Shown piece after piece: positions 36,480 through 48,176 of a stretch of DNA of 64,000 nt (position 1 is its first letter; each line of letters begins with the position of its first letter). The stretch comes from Ligustrum vulgare (taxonomy: Eukaryota; Streptophyta; Magnoliopsida; Lamiales; Oleaceae), in the NCBI GenBank assembly GCA_963555705.1, contig OY743168.1, positions 18,296,139 to 18,360,138 of the forward strand. The letters are read 5' to 3'. Below the pieces are notes generated by a model, which worked only from the letters and a program-made list of their open reading frames with translations, was not told the origin of the DNA and did no database searches. A program made the position numbers and the translations under genes.

Positions 36480-39400
36480 CTTGCATTGATAATATAACCT
36501 ATTGATATTTTTAAGCAAGGAATAGATTATGTTAAGTAATAATCGTTAACTTATGTTAAAAAGCAATAAGTCGAGCTCATGTTAAGAAATAATAAGTTCG
36601 AGCTTATGTTAAGAAGTAATAAGCCGAGCTCATGTTAAGTAATGAGCTCAAGCTTATGTTTGGACAAGGAATAAGCCGAGCTTATGTTGAGTAATAAGCT
36701 CAAGCTTGTTTTACGGGAATTTAATTGATTCAAAGCAAACCTTTTTCCAATTAATACGATTAGTTGTTGAAGAAAACAGTTGGAGTGTTTTAATCAATGT
36801 AGATTGTACCCAGAAAGGTCATGCTAAAGTATATTAAGTGTTTCTATTGGTTTTCAAATAGATCACATAGAAATATGATGTTTTATATAATTGATCACTG
36901 TGTGAGTCACTTTATAATTTTCTGTTTAACTCAGCTAATCTCCAAATTATACAAATTTTAGATCACAAAAGTAACATGAATTATCATTTGAATGAATCAA
37001 ATAACTTCAAATTCAGCAAGTAATTGAGTTCAACTTGTGTATTATTGATCTAATCATACTTGAGGTCGTGTAAATAACAAGATTACAATCGGATCTCATC
37101 AATTAAATAAGCATATTAACAAATTATGAGACTTTCACAAAGATCAATAATTAATTATTGATTGTAATCCTTTAGGCATTTTGCTCATAAATCATAATGG
37201 TTTCGTCAAATTGTACCAAGAACGTTCCATTTTGAGTCTTGGTCGCAGCTCTCGACTTATTCTAAGAAGTAGAGGGACCAACAAATAATTTATGATTGAA
37301 AAGCATATTTCTCGAATTCACATATCACAAGCTATTGCAGATTTAATAATTTAATCTCACCTTAACGAATTGATTATAAGATTAGACAAAGATAACTAAT
37401 CCTATCTAGATTTGATGAGATTTTTATTTAGCAGTAACCACATATAATATGGGATTGCAAAATTTTTGTACTCTAACACATGATCAACATTATACAAGGA
37501 TTATTGAATTAATAAAGAGTGTTAGGGCACACCTCATTTTTGCAATTCCTCGAGCGGATCCAGAAATGACCAAGGACTTGAGGAAATCCTTGCTTAACAT
37601 TAAGCTGTAGTTGTGTTGGCGACTTTGATCAAAAGGCTCAGTAATTACAACTGGAGGCCATATTGTACCATAATTGATAGGAGATCTGGTTGAGGTGTTT
37701 TATCCAACATCTCACATTAGGGTAAAAAATTGAAGTCAAATTAAGGTTACTGTAACTTTATCAAATCCAATAAAATGTCAAATAACTAATGATATGGATT
37801 AAAAAACTTTATATTCTTCGATAGAAGCAAATGAATGAAAATATCTCAATATCTTCCTTGTTTATTAATGTCAGCAAGGAAGTAATAACATAGTGACTAG
37901 AGGCTCAGTCAAGTAAGTCTCAAGTGCAAAATTCTACAAAATGTGGAGAACAAGTCTAGTGAATGATGCAAAAATGATACTTGTTATATAGAAGTGCATC
38001 ATGTAGCACAAAGGATCTGCATTCGGAGTCATTTTGCACCCATCCTAGCTAAATTATAGATGGAAATAATGATAGTGAAATGTATGCTATTGCCGAAGAT
38101 GTTGACTCAAATGGGAATAATAGAAAACAAATTTCGGTGCTTGATGGATGGAAGGTGATGAATTAGTTAAAGATAAAGAAACCAAGGCTGATGACTTGTG
38201 TTCTTCTATTATTGAGTAATAGTCAAAGCCATCAAGAAAAATGATTGAATTGGACTTTTTATATATTACCCATCCACCTTGATTTTTGTTCATACATAAA
38301 CTGTTCAGGATATAACATGAAAATTTGAACCTGACAGTAATGTATATATTTGCACATCATCATTCTAAATTTGGTAAATGAAAATTAACTTGTCAACAAT
38401 ACTTTCGGCAATGGTCCTGTATTTCTTTACATTTTAAAATTGTTAATTGAGAACATTGTAGTGGCTGGCAAGAGACGAAGTGAGTCACAAGTGAAAAAAA
38501 CTTTGCAAATGTAATGAGCAATAGGAGTTGACAAAAGAAAATTGTAGCTATGAAAATAAAAATAGGAAGGAAGATGGAATAGATAAAATGATTACTCCCT
38601 TTCCTGCTGTTTTGACTGCTCTTGATTATACTTTGGCAACAGATTCGTGACTCAGTTCTATCCACTTTGACAGTTTTTGCAACTGGTGTTGTTATCTTGC
38701 CATGGAATGAGAAGGAACCTGGCTTAAATGTTGGCAGGAATCCTTCAATCGATCTCCAGTAAAGTCACATTCATTCTCATAACCAATCTGGATGCTAATA
38801 GAAAAATTGGTATGAAGACATGTTTAATAGGCTTATCGATGAACTGGACGTGCCAAGAAAGGTCTTGATTCTCATGCACAAGCTGAACACTTAACCAGAA
38901 AGGCATACCAATAAAGCAAAGCAATTAGCAATCAAAAAATCCAATTAGTTAAACCTTCACAAAGATGCAACAAATAGTAAATATAAACTGCATCACAAAA
39001 ATATACTAGAAGGCTATAAATTGTTCCCAAAGGCTAAAGAGTGCAGTGGCGTTCTCAAGGCTATTTTTAGTCTTCTTTTGCAAAGAAAAGTTTGGAGCAG
39101 GTATTTTGACAAACGCGTTGTGTGCACTTCAATTATTAAGAATTCTTCAAAGAAATTCCAAATGCTTAACAGATTTTTCCAGAGGCTTCAAAATCTCGAT
39201 AGTGTCACTGGGAGCGACAAGGAGCTTGATAATTATATTTGGAGGTTGGAACTCATTGTGTTAATGATGCGAGCTTTAGATTAGAATTCAGCAATAATTC
39301 CCGAGATATACAGATTTTAGATTACCAAAAATAGCATGAGCCACTATGGAATGGGTCATATAACCTCTTATCCAGCAAGCAATCCAAATTGAATTTAACT

Positions 39401-40600
39401 CATACATAATGGATCGAATTTGGGTAAGATAAGTAACTATATTTAGAGTTGACTGGCCATTAATCTAACAATGATCATGGAGCACACAGGATTGCATAAA
39501 TTTTAATTTATCAGTCTTGCGTAAGACTTCTACTAGCTAATGCAAGGATTAATGAATAGGGTTAGAGTACACCTGGTTTTGAGAACGGTGAGGCCCATAA
39601 ATGAATCTCGATGGTGATCATCCCTGCTGCAAACTTGATGATTCGGTGCCCACGAAACAGTTTACTAAGGGAAAGAATTGCAGATTGAGGGTGGAACACC
39701 GACTTCCATGGAGTGAATGCACGCTTAATCGCCTCAACATCTTTAAGCGGATGCCAAATAAAGCAAAGGGTGCCTCAGTTTCACTGGCAGCAAGGAGCGC
39801 CTCGGTCTTACTGGCATGATTCGTCGCAGGCGAAAACCTGCTTCTAGTGGACATCGCCCCTATCAACTCGATTGAATTGGCGGAGGCGGAAAGTTTCGTA
39901 GCTCACTGAAGGTGGCTCCCGAAAGAAACATGGTCGATTAATTCCGAAAGAAACATGGTCAATTTTTTCCCTCGAACTGGATTGGGTGTCCATCGAACAT
40001 GTTGCAGAGGTGGCGGTGAACTTTTGTCAACAGGCGAGAGTTGTGTTTGTGCTGGTACTCAACAATTTCCGAATCTTCTAAGGCCGAATTGGGATTTTAG
40101 AAAGGTTGGAGTGATTTTGGGAATTCTGCAAAAACTCATTGACTTCGGTGATGATGGAGGGGTTAGTTGTGGGTTTGGACTAAGTGAGTCTTCGCAGCAA
40201 TTTTGACAGTTGTAGTCAAGGGGAGTCCTTGTTGCAGCAACCGAAGTTCTTGCTTGTGACAGTTAGTGGTGAGTTGTGGTATGGTCTGTCCTCTTCCCAA
40301 ACTTGGCTATTGTCGCAGGGTTGAGCCCTGGTTGCAGCGAGCATCGGCTTGCTTATTCCAGTATGGTAGCCTCGATTTCAAGGCATAAATATTAATCTCC
40401 TATGGTTTTGTTTTCAGATTCGACGGAAGGCACCGAATATGAGGGATAAAGCCTTCCATTGATACGGTCCCCAACAAAGTTGCTTTTATCTGACGGTTCT
40501 CTCGTTGGGACTGAATATTTTTTTTTTGTAGTCATGCCTTTAATTTCCATAGTTTTATTTATTTGGAAATCGATCTTTGAACAACATGATTTTTTTATCG
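36480..40600. other. remaining interior of the 7.96-kb element
   Basis: Apart from the second GAGCTC-type array (36480-36720) I see no coding domain. 37440-37550 and 39485-39580 look like diverged copies of one sequence (GGATTGCA..., then AGGATTA.TGAAT..., then TTAG.G.ACACCT). A frame at about 38665-38740 was examined but not identified. Confidence 0.4.
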
Positions 40601-40608
40601 AATTCTCA

Positions 40609-40620
40609 CAGACGGCGCCA
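40609..40620 (-). promoter_or_regulatory. primer-binding site of the 7.96-kb element
   Basis: TGGCGCCGTCTG on minus, two bases after the 5' LTR. TGGCGCC starts are the common primer sites of plant gypsy elements. Confidence 0.75.
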
Positions 40621-40622
40621 AT

Positions 40623-41237
40623 TGTTTCGGTAATTTTTCTGACCTTGATGTGACAAGATCAAAAGCTGGTATTTTGGTGGAGAAGAGGGTTCAACCCGTC
40701 AAGAAACCTGCAAAAAGGCAACGAGGGATGCCTTCGTCGCCCCTCTGGTGTAAGAATTAGTATTTTGGATAAGGAGAGAATAATATAGAGAATATTCAAG
40801 AACTTATGAAAATATGAATATTGTGTGTCTAATTATGAACGAATGAGACCTATTTATAAGAATCAGAATAAGTCTCCATATTCTAGTAGGAAATGAATTC
40901 TTAAATAAAAGAAGTTACTTTATAAGAATACTCCTTAAGTGAATTGGATTCTCTTTTAGGTAAAGATAATTTAATTACATCATTATCTTAATTTTTAGGA
41001 CGTAAGGCCCAATACATAGCTCACTAACGTGTTTTAGGGCTAGGGTTAGCCCATAATAAGACCATGACGCTTCTATGAACAGATCGACCCAAAGGGGTGA
41101 CTTCGGGTCATAGAGAGGTTAATCCAAAGTGCGATATTTGGTAAGATAGAAGGTCGGCTCAAAGCATGACCTTGGGCCTCAAGTGTAGAGGTGAAAAGTA
41201 ATAATCTAATAATGGAATGACAAAAATATACCGATCA
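40623..41237 (-). repeat. 5' LTR of the 7.96-kb element
   Basis: Partner of 33274-33881. Followed by CCCAT target duplication at 41238-41242. Confidence 0.92.
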
Positions 41238-41274
41238 CCCATGGTTCTACTCAATGATAATAATCATTAATGAG

Positions 41275-42915
41275 TGTTCGCTCAAAATAGTGTACCGCAA
41301 GCGCACTGGTCGCGTACAAGTAATAAAGTGGACTTTTTGAGTCCGGATTGTCAATCCCACGAGGAATGTATACTCTAGATTATATAACTTTAATTAATTT
41401 AATTCTAACAACAACGAGAAACACACAATTAAAAGCATGGATTTTTAGAAATTCTAAATTAAAGAAACTAATTTTAAACCAAATTAAAATAAGAAAAATG
41501 AAAGATAAAATAGTTAGGATTTATGATTTCACTTAACTCTTGCTTAAGTAATTTCTCAATACATGCAAATTAATAAATTACTCATTTACAATGTTAAACC
41601 CGATTTTTCAAGCTTAACTAATTACCTCTCTCGAGTGAAATTAACACTAATCAATTGGTCTAACCTACTATATCTCTATGTCGACTAAGGCCCAATCAAT
41701 TGCATTAACTCTTTGTGAAAATAGTTCAATGGATCATTTAGGGTTTAAAGTATATCTCTATCCTTAACAAGAACCTAGAGTATTTGTTATTTGGTCTAAA
41801 ATGCATAATATCTCTCGATTATCATACACTTCACAAAACATATATTTGGTGATCAATCAAACACATGGAATAATCTCAATAACAAACACACATGAAATAA
41901 GCTCAACATTAATAAACAAACATTAAAATTACTTAAACTAAGTTAAGCTACATCAATCATCCAAACATAAAACAACTAGCCCATTATATAAATATTCCAC
42001 AAAAGATAAGGTTTATGAAAATACATCACAAAATATAGAAATTAAGGATAAAAATACAAGAAAAATGAAATACAACACTTCCCTTGATTTTTGCTCCAAG
42101 AATCTTTCAACAATGCTTTGTATTTCCACTTACTTCTTGCTTCTTTGCTCCAATGATTGCTAGTAACTTAGAAACAAAAATAAACTACAACTAAATTACA
42201 AACAAAATTAAAAACAAAGAAAGGAAAAGAAAAAGAAAGAAAAGAGAGAAAAGGGGGGACTAGGGTTTGGTGAGGTGAGTTATGTGATGAATCAAGAAAT
42301 GGGAGTATTTATACTCCCAAAAATCTGACCTAAAATAATCCAAAAAACGCGCCCCAAACGAGCCAAACACGCCCTTACTACAAAATAAAAAAAACAGAAA
42401 ATAAAATTCGGAATTGGCCAGAAAGTCGCCTATGCGATCGCGTGGCTGAGTGCCTCGCGATCGTGTGGTTAGTCTGAAATCTCTCGGGTTGGATTTTTGG
42501 CCTCTCTCGCGATCGCTACTTGTAAGAGCCACGCGATCGCGTGGTTCATCTGGTAGCTCTGTCTTTTCATGATTTGCAATTTGATCCTCCATCTTCTGGT
42601 CTTCTTCAATTTAGTCCTCGAATTTTGGTTTTCATTACAAATATGCCCTTGAAATATTTGCAAAGTAGGTCCTCCATCTTTCTGAGATGTTGCAATTGAG
42701 TCCCCAAACTTTTGATTTCTTTCGATTAGGTCCTTGGACATCGAAATTGCTTTTCTTTTAGCTCAATTGCTCTCCAATCTTGTCTATTTCCTTTCCAATT
42801 GAGTTTGTACCTAATTGTACAAGATAAACGCAATATATAAGTAGATATTTGATCAATTTGTCAATTAAATTGTTTATTTAAAAGCACAATAAGTGTATAA
42901 AACGCACACTTATCA
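41275..42915 (-). mobile_element. solo LTR, copy B
   Basis: Runs TGTTCGCTC...CACTTATCA on plus with a perfect ATGAG target duplication (41270-41274 and 42916-42920). Same family as copies A, C and D. It contains GCGATCGC at 42434, 42509 and 42533 and a GCGATCGT at 42457. No internal region. Confidence 0.92.
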
Positions 42916-42932
42916 ATGAGTTTGAGGGCTTA

Positions 42933-43080
42933 TGATGCTAGATGAGGGAAATAGTCTAAACAATAGTCACCAATTGCAAGCAAACTAATTAGTGCTAGAC
43001 GGGCTATTCGGTGTTAGGCAAATCTAGTTGGTGGCATAGGCTGTTTAGCAAATTGTAGTTTATCTAGTTGATTGTAGTAT
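42933..43080 (+). repeat. truncated 3' LTR of the outer gypsy-type element
   Basis: TGATGCTAGATGAG... matches 28105-28260 and then diverges at about 43080. It is preceded by a polypurine-like tract. Confidence 0.6.
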
Positions 43081-43368
43081 ACCGCACAATAAGAGGATAA
43101 TATATCACAATGCTACTATGGTTGTGTTACTTGTGTCAAAATGAGAGACCACAAATGCATGCATGAAACGATGACCAAAACACAGGTCCAACAGATAAAT
43201 AGCTGATGAGAGGCACTTTCACTGAGACAATACTACAGTGAGAACTTCTCTAAATTTTTACTTTCCCATTCTCCTTTCTTAGGAAGATATATTTAATTCG
43301 TGTTAAAAAAGAGATTTATATAGTTAAATACAAATACACAAACCACAACCGACATTGACAAAAAGATC

Positions 43369-45545
43369 TTACTTCTCTCTTACAGTCTTCATGACTTTGG
43401 CATATTCAGCCACTGCAGCGGGATTTTCAGGATCTATGGTGATCTTTTCTTTTCTGAGAATCCCAAGGGCTGTCTCAAATTTCTTCTTAACCTCCAGAAA
43501 AAATTCCCTTCAACATCTCTTCAAATGTATGTGCAAGAGTCAGAAGCTCATATATTTACAACATGTAAGTAGCATATAATCCAGTTGGCTAATTGAACTT
43601 CTGATATAGCGAAAACTTATAAATGCTAATAAAAAAACAAATATTTTCAACAGCTATAGCCAAATCTAGAAAGAAATTGGGAATCCACTATGTTATAATC
43701 AAACACTACATGAATAAAATCAAATCACGCAACAGGTTTTAAGATGAGATTCAACAGAACAAGTTCCAAGTCAGCTGCACAGATCCCCTCCGACAGCCTT
43801 CTGATCTGTCCAGCAGATACCACGAGTAATGAATATTTACTCACAAATCCTGTTTGGTAAGATAGATTTGATAGGAACTATTAAGAAAGAAAAAATAAAC
43901 TATAATCTTGTACATTATACTGTCGAGTACAACTTAATACTACAGTGCAAATATGCACGCAATGTTAATAGTTAATACCCAACACCTTTTGCCTTTCTTA
44001 CACATGTAACACCACAAATTCCAAGAAAAATGATTTCTTTTGATCTTAAACTCGTTTTAAGAAATACCAAAGTGTTCAAAATGTTCTCTATTCAATAGCT
44101 TCAAAACACACGTTCAAAGCTCCACAATAAACGGGAAGTAAAGTGAAGTATCTCAAAATTTTACAATTCTCATTTTCAGGTTTCTTTTGTTATTTTTGAG
44201 CATGTGGTGCCAATGGTGGATGGGAGCTGAATCAACTTTAAGAGTGTGTAAACTAAAAAGCTGACCATTGTACTCTATGAGTCTACTTCCAGGTGTTAAA
44301 AGAAAAGAGAGAGAGAGAGAGCAAACATGATGGGTTGAATCTTCTCCTACCCACCACCCCATGTAACGAACGAAAGGATTTGAGGAAATGTAGTTACATC
44401 TTTTTGCAAATATAACCAACAAATCTTCTCCTACCCACCGCATGTAACCGACATGCAAGCATCTACTAAATGAATGAAGTGAAATGCAAGAGTGAAAGAA
44501 TTTAAAATAACTGAACCTTATCTGGCTATCCCAACTACAATGGAATTACAAAAATGGTTTTCACTGCAAACACTGTAATAGATTTGCACCTTTATTAGTG
44601 CTTGATTACTCTTTGATAAGTCATCTAACTTGATAATCAATACATGATTTTTTACCTATCAGTACAGACACGTGTCTGACCAAAAACAAAGTCTGTTCGG
44701 GAATCTGCAAGTGCTATGATGACTGAATACATCAAAAGATTTACAAAAAAGAAAGTACTGCCTTAATCCTCTACAACACAATTCCCATCTATGTTATTAT
44801 TACATAACTCCTTTGAGCAAGTGCTAGTTGATGACTATTTTTCAGATGTTAATTGCTTACAGTATTTCTTTGTCCGGCATGTTTTTCAATTTCCACAACA
44901 CCAGCACCTGCAAGTATGACTGATATCAAAACTACTTCACTAACCTTTCCTATTATTCACAGTCTCAACCTGTCGAAACATAGTTTCTATATATATATAT
45001 ATATTACCAAAAGATAATTTCCAAGCATTACACTTTGACTTGGCATATTCATCATCATCAACATCGGTGTAGTCAATCATACCAAATACAGTGTTTCCAG
45101 AGCTGGTTAACGAAAACTAAAATAACACTAACAAAAGAAATAACCCAAAATATTACAACTCACCATCACCCTTTAACGAAGGAGGAACACTTCCAGCTCC
45201 CTTAGCAAATGAACGAGACAGAAGCGCATGATCCAATCGCAGAATACTCTGCCCATTGTATACCTTTTTTATAAATTACAAAAACCCATTAATACGAAGA
45301 AGATAACATTCGCCGAATCATAGGGGGGAACAGCTTTTTGAATTGTATCTTCTAAGAAAATCAAACCCGCAACATTTGTTAAATTGGAAAAAGGAAAAAA
45401 TAAAAATAAAAATGATGGGTGTGGTCGAGAAGATATACCATTCTGAAGAAATTAAGGAAGAAAAATAAAATAGAAAAAATAATACGACCTGTCGAGTGGA
45501 TCTGGAAAATAATCGGGTGGTGAAACTTGAAAGCCATTTATGCAC
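43369..45545 (-). CDS. small, probably mitochondrial protein, four exons
   Basis: I do not recognise the family. Minus-strand exons 45545-45489, 45248-45164 (or from 45263), 44907-44861 and 43491-43369 all have canonical GT-AG ends and join in phase into about 103-108 residues. Exon 1 encodes MHKWLSSFTTRLFSRSTRQ, an Arg/Ser-rich, acid-free sequence typical of a mitochondrial presequence. Exon 2 gives RLDHALLSRSFAKGAG and SVPPSLKGD, exon 3 GAGVVEIEKHAGQRNT, and exon 4 VKKKFETALGILRKEK then PAAVAEYAKVMKTVREK and a stop. The codon split GAT-G/GT across exons 2 and 3 supports the model. An open segment near 45100-45040 (GMIDYTDVDDDEYAK) does not fit the phase and was left out. No transmembrane segment. 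The 1.4-kb last intron is unremarkable. Function unknown. Confidence 0.7.
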
Positions 45546-45828
45546 TGGAAGTCTGAAAACTATTTGCTGTTTCTTTCAGTTCTTGTTTGAAGGGAGAAAT
45601 GAAAAATATAGGAAAAGACCCCTACGGTGTCGTATTAACCTATTTGACATCGTGCAAGTTTCAAAGCCAGACGAAACGATGAGGTCAAACTTCAAGTTTA
45701 AGCGTGTCCAAAACCGATAATATGTGAGCGAAGCATAGGTAAAAATCAAAGCGTGAAGGTTAAGTTTCAAGTCTAAACACGCCTAAACGTAAGCGTAAGC
45801 GTAAACGAACTCTTTAAAATAAAATCTA
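45546..45828. other. upstream region of the small mitochondrial-type gene
   Basis: Likely 5' UTR and promoter of the minus-strand gene. Contains an AAGCGTAAGCGTAAACG repeat at about 45788-45806. No other gene seen. Confidence 0.5.
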
Positions 45829-46004
45829 GCCCTTGTTTGAGCCCCATTATTTCCATTTATAAATTGAGTTTTGAAAAATTAATGGTTAAAAAGTGGTTTG
45901 AAAAGTAAAAAGTTGTGGGCTTGACTTTTTTGGATGGTTGAGATTGATTACTGTAGAAAAAAGTGATAAATTTTGATGAGAAATAATGGGGCTCAAACAA
46001 GGGC
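45829..46004. mobile_element. Tourist-type MITE with perfect terminal inverted repeats
   Basis: The first 25 bp (starting GCCCTTGTTTGAGCCCC) and the last 25 bp are perfect reverse complements. The 3-bp target duplication CTA flanks it (45826-45828 and 46005-46007), as expected for PIF/Harbinger-derived MITEs. 176 bp, no coding capacity. Confidence 0.92.
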
Positions 46005-46007
46005 CTA

Positions 46008-48176
46008 ATATACTAATTATTTAAATGTGCTTTGTATGTTAAATGATTCATATAAAGTAATTTTTAAAATTTATATCTGACAAAATTTTCTAGCTTTTTT
46101 TCAAGAAAACATGCAAGAAAAATTGAACTAAGAAAATTTAATAATTTTTAATATTTTAACAAAGTTTCTGAGACCATATTGCACTCTATCAATCAAGACC
46201 TTGACTTGATTCACTTATTTGATTAAAGTAAATATGGACTTTACGTCGAGAAAAGCCTCGAAAATATTTAGAAATCAAGTATGGGTTTTATTTATATAAT
46301 ACTTGAAATATATAAAAAGAACAAAAAAATTGTCAATGAAAATTTACAAAACTTTTATGGTGCACAATGTGGGCACCTTAAAATTTTTATGAAGATTAAT
46401 ACCAATGTGACGCATGTCCAGATTTTTTTGTTTATTTTCAAATTTCAATGCTAACACGCGGCGCACAATAGTTTGTGGAAATACTTTTATCTTTATTTTC
46501 ACAACTCAGTGACGTAAACGACGTCACTGACTGAGATTTCAAAATTATTTTTTTTTAAAATAAAAAATAAAATTCGTTCATTTAAAGGATAAAATATTTA
46601 AATAAAATAGCGGGTTGATAGTTCAAACGTAAGACCTCATTCAGTGAGTTCACAACTTACAGATCGTCACTGAGCGCAGCACTATCCGTCTCTTGTCGTC
46701 TGAAGATTTGCGTCAATCCCTTTTTCATTTTTATTATTACTTAAAATATTAGATATGTCGTGGAATGAACATACACTTGCCCAGTTACTGGAATATGGTG
46801 CAAATGTGCTATTGCACATAAACAAGTCATATTCTGAAGTTAAGCCCAGCCCCAAGTCAAATCATTTTAAATTATATGTATTTCAAGTTATACCCAGTTC
46901 AGTAAAGTCAATTCAATATATCCAAATCGAGTCAAATTCACATATTCTAGTCAAATCATACTTAAGATCATGTCTCACATATTTAAACCAATAAATTCCT
47001 ATACTCAAGTCATATAATCAAGACAAGTCAAGATAAGACATATATTCAAGTTGAATCAAGTTAATGTATTCAAGTTCATAAGCATTTGCATATTAATCAT
47101 CTCCAGTAGAGTCAAGTTCACATATTCCAATCAAGTCAAATTCATATATTCAATGCAAATATATGTATTTTTAAGAGAGCATGACTTTTAATGGGACTCA
47201 TATTACAATCAATTGCTATCTCGAGTGTGCACAAGTAGGGAATATAACCCCGAGTTCAAGCATAGAGTTTATTCCAAGAGTTCTTTTACAAGCGTGATTT
47301 TTATACCACGGGTTTCAAATAGGGAGTCGAGACCCCTGAAACTCATTAACAAGCGTAACCATATCGTTCGATGGCACGTATATCAAAATAAGCGCCATAG
47401 GCGTGTTAACAAGCGGGATGGAGTATGATTGTAATGCAAGAAATTCCTTTCTATGCAATGTATAAGGAAAAACATGAAAATACCTTTTAATGCAGTGCAT
47501 AATGGACACATGTCACGAAGCAGCATTTAAGATCACATAATCAATTACAAGTCCAGTCAAGCCAAGTTAAGTTAAGTCAAGACAAGTTCAAATGTTCACG
47601 AGTTACACATAGACAAGTTAATTATTATATACAACATCAATGTAATATTCAAGTTACTTTAAGTTCATCTTCTCAAGTCAAGTCAAATGAATATAATCCA
47701 CGTATTGTGTTAAGTAAATGACATCAAATTATTATCTTTATCACATTGACGAGTCTAAGATCACGTAAACAAGAACACATATTTCTATAAACATCCAAAT
47801 AGTTCTGATTTAGTATCTCATGTATCGATACATGTTTATATTTATCGATACAATGTATCAATACCTTAGAGAGCAGGAACTTCTAAAAATCCATATGTAT
47901 TGATACATGATGTTATTATTTTACAAATAGGATATTGATATCAAGATAGTGATAAGAACATAGTTAATCATCTTCTTTATTTTAGTCATATGAATGCCAA
48001 GACAATATTAATAATAATATAACAATTATATGGAAATTAAATACGAAAGCTTATCACGAGCTCATATAAATAACATGACGATATAATATCGTATGGGCTT
48101 TATAACGAGATCACAATATCAAGACGATAAATACTATTGAACTTGTAACAAGGTCACAATAATGTCACGATAATAT
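46008..48176. other. intergenic stretch without a gene
   Basis: 46505-46531 holds an inverted repeat with two ACGT cores. 46840-47700 is rich in CAAGTCAA/TATTCAAGT phrases, a degenerate simple-sequence texture. 47821-47910 has several TGTATCGATACA-like palindromes. No credible ORF was found. Confidence 0.5.

Larger units (their letters stand above)
33274..41237 (-). mobile_element. 7.96-kb non-autonomous LTR retrotransposon (LARD-like)
   Basis: LTRs at 33274-33881 and 40623-41237 (608 and 615 bp) are nearly identical. In element orientation (minus) they run TGATC...GAAACA. The target duplication CCCAT is at 33269-33273 and 41238-41242. The primer-binding site TGGCGCCGTCTG (minus; plus 40609-40620) follows the 5' LTR, and a purine-rich GGGGCTAAT (minus) precedes the 3' LTR. 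The 6.7-kb interior has no gag, protease, RT or integrase in any frame that I can recognise, and contains several repeat arrays. It fits a large retrotransposon derivative moved in trans. Near-identical LTRs imply recent insertion. Confidence 0.93.
28105..43080 (+). mobile_element. gypsy-type LTR element enlarged by nested insertions (outer element)
   Basis: The sequence at 28105 (TGATGCTAGATGAG, to about 28260) recurs at 42933 to about 43080, which I read as the two LTRs of one plus-strand element. The second is cut short. A gag fragment lies at 28966-29112. A polypurine-like tract (GAGTTTGAGGGCTTA) lies just before 42933. Between them are later insertions with their own target duplications: 29098-30245, 31611-33016, 33274-41237 and 41275-42915. 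Without these the element is only a few kilobases and lacks pol. The left LTR has a TATAAATA box at about 28537. Its end is not fixed (28617 or somewhat beyond), and no outer target duplication can be tested because the right LTR is truncated. Confidence 0.7.

Noticed and set aside
45030..45110. Open segment GMIDYTDVDDDEYAK between exons 2 and 3 of the small mitochondrial-type gene
   Set aside because: With the available acceptor its frame conflicts with exon 2's phase, while exons 2 and 3 join cleanly without it; could be an alternative exon.
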